NCBI GenBank assembly: GCA_002339355.1
Contig: DDKQ01000058.1
Coordinates: 7,568 to 12,791 of the forward strand
Reading direction: 5' to 3'
DNA: 5,224 nucleotides
Origin: Candidatus Subteraquimicrobium carltonvillense
Lineage (GTDB): Bacteria; Actinomycetota; Aquicultoria; Subteraquimicrobiales; Subteraquimicrobiaceae
The notes under the pieces are model-generated. The model saw nothing but the letters and a program-made list of their open reading frames with translations, ran no database searches and was not told where the DNA came from. How positions within the stretch are numbered: the first letter of the stretch is position 1; every line of letters starts with the position of its first letter. Made by a program: the position numbers and the translations under genes. Of this stretch, positions 1 to 3,715 are shown one piece after another.

Positions 1-32
1 GCCTGCCCGCTCTCGACGAGGGGTCGGGAGAC
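1..32 (-). repeat. Short GC-rich hairpin repeat ending in GGGCAGGC, inside amzA, cut by window edge (copy A)
   Basis: Positions 10-17 (CTCTCGAC) pair with 23-30 (GTCGGGAG) as an 8-bp stem with one G-T wobble and a 5-base loop. Read on the minus strand, the hairpin is followed by GCGGGCAGGC at the edge. This is the same layout (hairpin then GGGCAGGC) as the element at 394-418. It encodes residues from about 115 onward of the archaemetzincin, where family resemblance stops. Membership of one repeat family is inferred from the layout and the shared GGCAGGC core, not from a long match. Confidence 0.45.
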
Positions 33-374
33 GCCATAAAACTGGGGTTTCAGTCGGCATAAGGAAATTACGGCGCATCTTCCACGAACCTCAGCCTCGC
101 CAAAGACAAAGTTAAGCATGGGAACGTATAAGTCCACCGACGTGACCCCAAGTCCCTTTAAAGCATCCTGAGGTAGAGCTTGCCTCACCTTTCCTAAAAT
201 CATCGTGGATTTGTATTGACCCCTCTTTGGATTGTAGGCATAGATGGGGTCGGGTAGAGCAGAGCCAATCTTACAGGGAAAACCAAATTTTTCCTCCAAA
301 ACATCCTGTAGAACAGCAAGGACGGAGGAATCGACATCTCCGATGGGAAAAAGATAGAGGTACTTCAGGCGCAT
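1..374 (-). CDS. amzA: Archaemetzincin-type zinc metalloprotease, N-terminal part (runs off left edge)
   Basis: I translated this myself: ATG at 374 on the minus strand, 124 full codons with no stop before the edge. Seen: N-terminus MRLKYLYLFPIGDVD, then YAYNPKRGQY (46-55), LGVTSVDLYVP (75-85), LNFVFGEAEV (87-96) and ISLCRLKPQFYG (103-114). Knowledge: this order of blocks matches archaemetzincins (COG1913), predicted zinc peptidases common in archaea and scattered in bacteria; the substrate is unknown. The zinc site (HExxHxxGxxH followed by cysteines) would lie beyond the edge, so catalysis cannot be judged. The start sits one base after the upstream phosphoribosyltransferase stop, with AAAGGA at 390-385, 10 nt from the ATG, implying co-transcription and probably translational coupling. 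Odd: after FYG the residues VSRPLVESGQ do not look like the family and coincide with a hairpin repeat at 1-32, so the gene may be disrupted or carry an in-frame insertion. Confidence 0.85.
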   Translation of the reverse strand, partial: MRLKYLYLFPIGDVDSSVLAVLQDVLEEKFGFPCKIGSALPDPIYAYNPKRGQYKSTMILGKVRQALPQDALKGLGVTSVDLYVPMLNFVFGEAEVRGRCAVISLCRLKPQFYGVSRPLVESGQ

Positions 375-375
375 A

Positions 376-1062
376 TTATTTTCGTCCTTTAACGCCCCGA
401 CTTGTCGGGGCAGGCAGGTTCGTCATTAACCGCTCGGCATTCTCTTTAAGAATTTCGATTACCTCTTCATCCGTCGTCTGGGAGAAATCCAGATAGAACT
501 GCCCAACTGCATAAAAAAACTCTGGAAGGTCGAGACAGATTATCTCGTCAACCTCCCCTTTTAACCGCTCGAAGGTATCTCGCGGGGCCACTGGAATAGC
601 CAGTACCATTTTCTTAGGCTTTTCTTCCCGAATGGCGCTTATGGCAGCTAAAGCTGTGTAGCCGGTGGCCAAACCATCGTCTACCAATATGACCACTTTG
701 TCCTGCAGACTTTTTGCGGACTTGTCCCCTAAATACTTCTTCCTGCGCCTATTTATCTCCTCTATTTGCCTTTCTACTTCCTCCCCAACATATTCGTCCG
801 GAACACGCAAAGCCTCCTTTAACCCCTCGTTGAGCATTACCTTCCCCTTACCCGCTACGGCTCCTATGGCCAATTCAGGATTTCCAGGGGCACCTATTTT
901 CCTGGGGATCACCAAATCGAGGGGTGCATTTAGGCTCTTAGCTACTTCACTGGCCACAACCACTCCCCCACGGGGAATTGCCACGACCACGACATTCTGC
1001 TGTTTATAATGGATTAGGCGCTGTGAAAGTTCTCTTCCAGCCTCACGACGATTGGTGAACAC
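376..1062 (-). CDS. Phosphoribosyltransferase-domain protein (COG1926-like)
   Basis: 228 aa, type I phosphoribosyltransferase fold. Seen: PRGGV (30-34), PRKIGAPGNPELAIGAVA (53-70), the PRPP-binding signature VILVDDGLATGYT (124-136, acidic pair D128-D129), and the GQFYLDFSQTTDEEVIEIL block (187-205) typical of COG1926 proteins. Knowledge: the family is predicted to bind PRPP; its acceptor base and physiological role are not established, and the protein should be cytoplasmic. The start is GTG at 1062: GGGGG at 1074-1070 lies 7 nt upstream and the N-terminus VFTNRREAGREL fits the family. An ATG at 1069-1067 is out of frame and leads to a stop after 8 codons. It is the promoter-proximal gene of a pair with amzA (1-base gap). 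Odd: the last ~13 residues (LPAPTSRGVKGRK) are encoded by a palindromic repeat and its flank, apparently a repeat-derived tail beyond the normal domain end. Confidence 0.9.
   Translation of the reverse strand: MFTNRREAGRELSQRLIHYKQQNVVVVAIPRGGVVVASEVAKSLNAPLDLVIPRKIGAPGNPELAIGAVAGKGKVMLNEGLKEALRVPDEYVGEEVERQIEEINRRRKKYLGDKSAKSLQDKVVILVDDGLATGYTALAAISAIREEKPKKMVLAIPVAPRDTFERLKGEVDEIICLDLPEFFYAVGQFYLDFSQTTDEEVIEILKENAERLMTNLPAPTSRGVKGRK
385..390 (-). promoter_or_regulatory. Ribosome binding site of amzA
   Basis: AAAGGA read on the minus strand, 10 nt before the ATG at 374. It lies inside the last codons of the upstream gene and directly after the hairpin at 394-411. This supports the 374 start and coupling of the two genes. 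Confidence 0.5.
394..418 (+). repeat. GC-rich palindrome with GGCAGGCAGG tail, inside the phosphoribosyltransferase C-terminus (copy B)
   Basis: GCCCCGAC (394-401) and GTCGGGGC (404-411) are perfect inverted arms around TT; in RNA this would open to a 7-bp stem with a 4-nt loop. The tail AGGCAGG follows at 412-418. On the minus strand it encodes about residues 215-223 of the phosphoribosyltransferase and ends 3 nt before the AAAGGA ribosome binding site of amzA, so an mRNA hairpin here could affect amzA translation. Its 409-420 part matches 3597-3608 at 11 of 12 bases. Confidence 0.65.
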
Positions 1063-1082
1063 GTTTCATCCCCCAAACAACA

Positions 1083-1232
1083 AAGCTCTTTTTGCCAAAA
1101 CATTGTCCTTAAGCACAAGGAGTGATTTTAAATTCTAAGCACAAAGCACTAAATTCTAAACAATATTAAATGACCAAACATGTCTGAGCAAAGTCGAAGG
1201 AATCCAAAGTTCAAAACAAAATGAAACAAGGT
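1083..1232 (+). repeat. Long dispersed repeat, copy 1 (~150 bp)
   Basis: Aligns with 5077-5224 in the same orientation over its whole length, with a few substitutions and 1-3 base indels. Both copies run from AAGCTCTTTTTGCCAAA, through AATTCTAAGCACAAAGCAC and AATATTAAATGACCAAACATG, to GAGCAAAGTCGAAGGAATCC and TTCAAAAC. Inside, AAATTCTAA occurs at 1130-1138 and 1151-1159, a 21-base step. No open reading frame of note and no clear terminal inverted repeats, so it is not an obvious insertion sequence. AT-rich AATTCTAA-type repeats and GAGCAAAGTCGAAGG-type motifs are, from memory, common in genomes of uncultivated bacteria. It fills most of the region between the divergent phosphoribosyltransferase and rpsR genes, so it may contribute to either promoter, though I see no strong promoter in it. 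Confidence 0.85.
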
Positions 1233-1252
1233 TTAGGATTTGAGCCACCTTT

Positions 1253-1325
1253 CTGGAATTATGTCCAGGGCATAATAACTTCTATGATTACTTCTGCAAA
1301 GTGCGCAAATAGTGTAAAATTCCAG
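1253..1325 (+). promoter_or_regulatory. Inverted-repeat leader upstream of rpsR
   Basis: CTGGAATT (1253-1260) and AATTCCAG (1318-1325) are perfect 8-base inverted arms 57 bases apart. Just inside, ATTATG (1258-1263) and CATAAT (1271-1276) form a smaller competing hairpin. The outer arm ends 6 bases before the GGATGGT region that precedes the rpsR start. It could be an mRNA leader structure, but chance arms of this size in AT-rich DNA are plausible. A weak -10-like TAAAAT lies at 1315-1320 without a convincing -35 box, so no promoter is called here. Confidence 0.3.
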
Positions 1326-1344
1326 GCAATTGGATGGTGATGAT

Positions 1345-1575
1345 ATGGCCGATTATGTACGAAAACAGAAGAAAAAATACTGCATGTTTTGCAAAGAGAA
1401 GGTAGAATACATCGATTATAAAGATGTCAATTTGCTCAAGAGATTCCTTTCGGATAAGGGAAAGATTAGACCCAAAAGGGCCACGGGAAATTGTGCTCAA
1501 CACCAAAGGAAACTATCCATGGCCATAAAAAGAGCGAGGGAGATGGCTCTTTTACCATACACCATTCGGAAGTGA
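1345..1575 (+). CDS. rpsR: Small ribosomal subunit protein S18, zinc-binding form
   Basis: 76 aa, the normal length for bacterial S18, which binds 16S rRNA with S6 on the 30S platform. Seen: MADYVRKQKKKYCMFC start, core IDYKDVNLLKRFLSDKGKI (23-41), RATGNCAQHQRKL (45-57) and C-terminus AIKRAREMALLPY (60-72). C13 and C16 (CxxC) with C50 and H53 are the expected zinc ligands of the 'C+' form of S18. The ATG at 1345 is chosen over an in-frame TTG at 1330 because MADYVRK matches the family N-terminus; GGATGGT (1332-1338) is a modest ribosome binding site. It precedes rplI and dnaB in the conserved order, but the usual upstream partners rpsF and ssb are not in the 282 bases before it, which hold repeat DNA and then a divergent gene. 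Confidence 0.97.
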   Translation: MADYVRKQKKKYCMFCKEKVEYIDYKDVNLLKRFLSDKGKIRPKRATGNCAQHQRKLSMAIKRAREMALLPYTIRK

Positions 1576-1613
1576 GAACAGAAAGTCGAACATAAATTTG
1601 GGATGAATTTTAT

Positions 1614-1643
1614 TTGACTCTTATTGTGAATTAAAACAATAAT
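1614..1643 (+). promoter_or_regulatory. Candidate sigma-70-type promoter for rplI-dnaB
   Basis: TTGACT (1614-1619, five of six consensus bases) and AATAAT (1638-1643, five of six) are separated by 18 bases. Transcription would start near 1650, leaving a leader of about 30 nt before the rplI ATG. It would allow rplI-dnaB expression apart from rpsR, which fits the unusually wide 105-base gap. Call is by eye only. Confidence 0.45.
1622..1641 (+). promoter_or_regulatory. Palindrome inside the promoter spacer, possible operator
   Basis: TATTGT (1622-1627) and ACAATA (1636-1641) are perfect inverted arms separated by 8 bases, lying between the -35 and -10 boxes and overlapping the -10. The position is typical of a repressor site, and TTGT...ACAA arms are common in operators of several regulator families, but no specific regulator can be named. 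It is not followed by a T-run and is too AT-rich for a convincing terminator. Confidence 0.3.
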
Positions 1644-1663
1644 AGAAAGTGTGTTTGGGAACG

Positions 1664-1678
1664 TCGCGAAGCGAGGGA
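1664..1678 (+). promoter_or_regulatory. Mini-hairpin overlapping the rplI ribosome binding site
   Basis: TCGC (1664-1667) pairs with GCGA (1671-1674) around GAA, and the purine tract GAGGGA (1673-1678) begins within the 3' arm. The core GCGAAGC is a sequence known for unusually stable mini-hairpins. The tract ends only 2 bases before the ATG at 1681, a short spacing. Folding would partly cover the ribosome binding site. Confidence 0.4.
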
Positions 1679-1680
1679 AT

Positions 1681-2163
1681 ATGAAACGCGTAAAGATTAT
1701 CCTGAGGAAAGATGTTGAAACCTTAGGAAATGAAGGGGATGTCATGGAGGTAGCTCCAGGTTATGCCCGAAATTTTTTGATACCCCAAGGTTTAGCGGTT
1801 GAAGCTACCGAGGCGAATATACAACAACTGGAAATTCAGAGAAGTGCTCTTGCTCGGAAGGAAGCTCAAGAGAGGGCAGAGTGGGAGGAGATTGCTAAGA
1901 GACTAGAGGGTCAAAGCATTGAAATCTTGATGAAAGCCGGTAGGGAGGGGAGACTCTATGGGGCGGTAACGTCCAAAGATATTGCCGAGGCCATTTCGAA
2001 ACAGAAGGAAATAGCGTTGGATAAGAGGAAAGTGGTCTTGGATGAGCCCATCAAATTCCTTGGCACCTATCCCATAACCCTCAAAATTTATCCCAATATT
2101 GAAGCAAAAATCAACCTTCAAGTGACGGGAGAAGGAGGGTCCCACGATGAGGATGCCGGATGA
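1681..2163 (+). CDS. rplI: Large ribosomal subunit protein L9
   Basis: 160 aa; L9 is a two-domain 23S rRNA-binding protein joined by a long helix. Seen: N-terminal domain MKRVKIILRKDVETLG, conserved block GNEGDVMEVAPGYARNFL (16-33) ending in PQGLAVEAT (35-43), charged linker helix about 44-76, then the C-terminal domain with REGRLYGAVTSKDIAEAI (88-105) and LDKRKVVLDEPIKFLGTYPI (113-132). The ATG at 1681 is chosen over an in-frame GTG at 1651, which would add ten residues with no family match. About ten residues longer than the usual ~150 because of an acidic, glycine-rich tail (GEGGSHDEDAG, 150-160). That tail is encoded by the stretch holding the dnaB ribosome binding site and overlaps the first 17 bases of dnaB in another frame, so the extra length probably follows from gene overlap. 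A promoter candidate lies in the gap after rpsR. Confidence 0.96.
   Translation: MKRVKIILRKDVETLGNEGDVMEVAPGYARNFLIPQGLAVEATEANIQQLEIQRSALARKEAQERAEWEEIAKRLEGQSIEILMKAGREGRLYGAVTSKDIAEAISKQKEIALDKRKVVLDEPIKFLGTYPITLKIYPNIEAKINLQVTGEGGSHDEDAG
2133..2139 (+). promoter_or_regulatory. Ribosome binding site of dnaB inside the rplI 3' end
   Basis: AGGAGGG, 7 bases before the ATG at 2147. It is the strongest Shine-Dalgarno match in the window and decides the dnaB start in favour of 2147 over the next in-frame ATG at 2153. Confidence 0.75.
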
Positions 2164-3502
2164 CAGCAGGGTGGATATTACCACCTCTCTGGAGAGAATC
2201 CCCCCACATAATCTCGAGGCAGAACAAAGCCTGCTCGGATCCATTCTCATTTCCGCTGATGCCATTCCGCTGGTCATGGAGATAGTAAAACCTGAAGATT
2301 TTTATCGAGAGGCCCATAGACATGTATATGAAGCGATCGTAAATCTTTATGCCAGGGGCGAGCCAGCGGATCCTATAACCACCGCCGAAGAATTAAAAGC
2401 GAGAGGAGTTTTGGAACAGGTGGGAGGAAAACCCTATCTCCACACCTTGGTGAGCATCGTTCCCACGGCGGCCAATGCAAAATATTATGCCCAAATCATC
2501 GAGCGAAATGGAATTTTAAGATCTTTGATTAAAGTGGCCACCAAGATCGCCGATTTGAGTTACCAAGCCCCTGAAGATGTTGAAACGGTAATCGATAAGG
2601 CCGAGAGTTTGCTCTTTGGGGTCTCTCAGAAGAGGATATCCGAGAAGTTCATCCATATAAAGGATTTGCTCACCGAGAGCTTCGAACAGATCGAGAAATT
2701 ATATGAGAAAAGAGCCCACGTTACCGGAGTTCCCACCGGCTTTGTGGGATTGGATGAGCTCACTTCCGGTCTTCACCCATCCGATTTAATCGTGGTCGCG
2801 GCGAGACCCTCGATGGGAAAGACCAGCTTCGCCTTGGGAATAGCTCAAAATGTGGCCTTACAGGAGAAAATCCCCGTGGCCATCTTCAGTTTAGAGATGT
2901 CCCGGCAGCAGTTGGCTCAACGTCTGATGTGCTCGGAGGCAAGGGTGGATGCCCAGGCTCTAAGAACGGGTAACTTAAAAGAGGAGGACTGGCCAAAGCT
3001 CTCCAACGCTGTTGGTCGACTGGCGGAGGCACCCATCTTCATCGATGATACACCAAATATCACCATCATGGAGGTAAGGGCCAAAGCCCGAAGACTTATG
3101 GCCAAAGAGAAATTGGGACTGATCATCGTGGATTATCTTCAGCTCATGCAGGGAGATAGCAGAAGTGAAAATCGCCAGCAGGAGATATCGGAGATTTCTC
3201 GAGCCTTGAAGATTTTGGGTCGTGAATTGAATGTACCCGTCATAGCCGTGTCCCAACTTTCTAGAGCGGTTGAACAACGTCAGGATAAAAGACCTCTCTT
3301 AAGTGACCTTAGAGAATCTGGAGCTATAGAGCAGGACTCAGATCTGGTAATATTCATCTATCGGGACGAATATTACAATAGAGACTCGGAGGATAAAGGT
3401 ACTGCCGAGATCATCATCGGCAAACATCGGAATGGTCCCACCGGTATAGTCAAACTCGCTTTCTTGGAGCACTATGCGAAGTTTGCCAGCCTCGCTAGGT
3501 AG
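2147..3502 (+). CDS. dnaB: Replicative DNA helicase DnaB
   Basis: 451 aa, a normal length for this hexameric 5'-3' helicase, which unwinds the replication fork and recruits primase. Seen: N-terminal domain from IPPHNLEAEQSLLGSIL (18-34) to about 160, a linker helix region near 165-190, then the RecA-like domain: GFVGLDELTSGL (198-209), Walker A ARPSMGKTS (219-227, K225, T226), FSLEMS (247-252, E250 the likely catalytic glutamate), Walker B LIIVDYLQLM (325-334, D329), VIAVSQLSR (365-373), LSDLRESGAIEQDSD (385-399) and the KHRNG segment (426-430) that carries the arginine finger region. All core motifs are present and uninterrupted, so there is no intein at the sites where DnaB often carries one. 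It overlaps rplI by 17 bases and is probably translationally coupled to it. An intrinsic terminator candidate lies about 130 bases downstream. Confidence 0.98.
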   Translation: MRMPDDSRVDITTSLERIPPHNLEAEQSLLGSILISADAIPLVMEIVKPEDFYREAHRHVYEAIVNLYARGEPADPITTAEELKARGVLEQVGGKPYLHTLVSIVPTAANAKYYAQIIERNGILRSLIKVATKIADLSYQAPEDVETVIDKAESLLFGVSQKRISEKFIHIKDLLTESFEQIEKLYEKRAHVTGVPTGFVGLDELTSGLHPSDLIVVAARPSMGKTSFALGIAQNVALQEKIPVAIFSLEMSRQQLAQRLMCSEARVDAQALRTGNLKEEDWPKLSNAVGRLAEAPIFIDDTPNITIMEVRAKARRLMAKEKLGLIIVDYLQLMQGDSRSENRQQEISEISRALKILGRELNVPVIAVSQLSRAVEQRQDKRPLLSDLRESGAIEQDSDLVIFIYRDEYYNRDSEDKGTAEIIIGKHRNGPTGIVKLAFLEHYAKFASLAR

Positions 3503-3529
3503 CTCAGGGGCTTCGTGGACCAGTTCTTC

Positions 3530-3558
3530 TTGACTTTGCTGCTGCTTTATACTATGCT
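3530..3558 (+). promoter_or_regulatory. Candidate sigma-70-type promoter between dnaB and the FAD dehydrogenase
   Basis: TTGACT (3530-3535, five of six consensus bases) and TATGCT (3553-3558, four of six) with a 17-base spacer; a start near 3565 is expected. The terminator candidate at 3636-3675 lies about 70 bases further on, so the transcript would either end as an RNA of about 110 nt or read through into the FAD dehydrogenase gene. Confidence 0.4.
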
Positions 3559-3632
3559 AAATAACGGGATTTTCCAGGTGTTTTATGCTGTTCGCCGGCA
3601 GGCAAGTTGGAGACGATACACATTTAGTATAG
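3552..3632 (+). repeat. Imperfect 11-base inverted repeat spanning 81 bases
   Basis: CTATGCTAAAT (3552-3562) and ATTTAGTATAG (3622-3632) are inverted arms with a single G-T wobble, 59 bases apart. The left arm overlaps the candidate -10 box. The enclosed DNA holds copy C of the GGCAGGC repeat. There is no coding potential and no clear target-site duplication outside the arms. It may be a DNA site, a hairpin in dnaB read-through RNA, or the ends of a tiny mobile palindrome. Confidence 0.35.
3591..3608 (+). repeat. GCCGGCAGGCAAGTT repeat (copy C)
   Basis: The 12 bases at 3597-3608 match 409-420 at 11 of 12 positions (GGCAGGCARGTT). Here the upstream part is the palindrome GCCGGC (3594-3599 core) rather than a long stem. 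It lies in otherwise AT-rich intergenic DNA, which makes the GC-rich patch stand out. Confidence 0.45.
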
Positions 3633-3635
3633 ATG

Positions 3636-3675
3636 CTCAGATGGATGCGGACGCTTCTGTTTGAGTTATTTTTTT
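3636..3675 (+). terminator. Intrinsic (Rho-independent) terminator candidate
   Basis: Positions 3636-3645 pair with 3656-3665 (ten pairs, three of them G-T wobbles). After one T-T mismatch, G3647-C3654 and C3648-G3653 close a 4-base loop. The stem is followed at once by TTATTTTTTT (3666-3675). It would end dnaB transcription, or any transcript from the promoter at 3530-3558. It lies only 40 bases before the FAD dehydrogenase start, so that gene needs read-through or a promoter I cannot recognise in 3676-3715. Confidence 0.6.
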
Positions 3676-3702
3676 GTGCTCATTTAAGTTCATCAACCGA
3701 AA

Positions 3703-3709
3703 AAGGTGA
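3703..3709 (+). promoter_or_regulatory. Ribosome binding site of the FAD dehydrogenase
   Basis: AAGGTGA, 6 bases before the GTG at 3716; it decides for this start. Confidence 0.65.
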
Positions 3710-3715
3710 TTTAGA

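Noticed and set aside
227..496. 89-codon plus-strand open frame
   Set aside because: It is antisense to amzA and the phosphoribosyltransferase gene, has no recognisable domain, and both minus-strand genes are well supported.
665..1009. 114-codon plus-strand open frame
   Set aside because: It lies wholly antisense to the conserved phosphoribosyltransferase and has shadow-like composition.
1043..1069. ATG on the minus strand just upstream of the phosphoribosyltransferase GTG
   Set aside because: It is out of frame, stops after 8 codons, and has no spacing from the GGGGG tract.
1083..1232. CRISPR array or insertion sequence
   Set aside because: Only two copies 4 kb apart, no regular spacers, no transposase and no terminal inverted repeats.
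1330..1344. In-frame TTG start giving S18 five extra residues
   Set aside because: MADYVRKQ matches the usual S18 N-terminus, and the GGATGGT ribosome binding site would lie after the TTG instead of before it.
1576..1621. Terminator after rpsR (AAATT...AATTT hairpin)
   Set aside because: The stem is short and wholly A-T, with no clean T-run after it.
1651..1680. In-frame GTG start giving L9 a ten-residue extension
   Set aside because: The extension VFGNVAKRGN has no family match and is encoded by the hairpin and ribosome binding site region.
2801..3350. Possible intein or insertion in the dnaB ATPase domain
   Set aside because: Walker A, Walker B and later motifs are contiguous at normal spacing.
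3498..3530. tRNA-like GGTAGCTCAGGGG at the dnaB end
   Set aside because: No acceptor stem, anticodon arm or T-arm sequence follows; the match is limited to a D-arm-like string that overlaps the dnaB stop.
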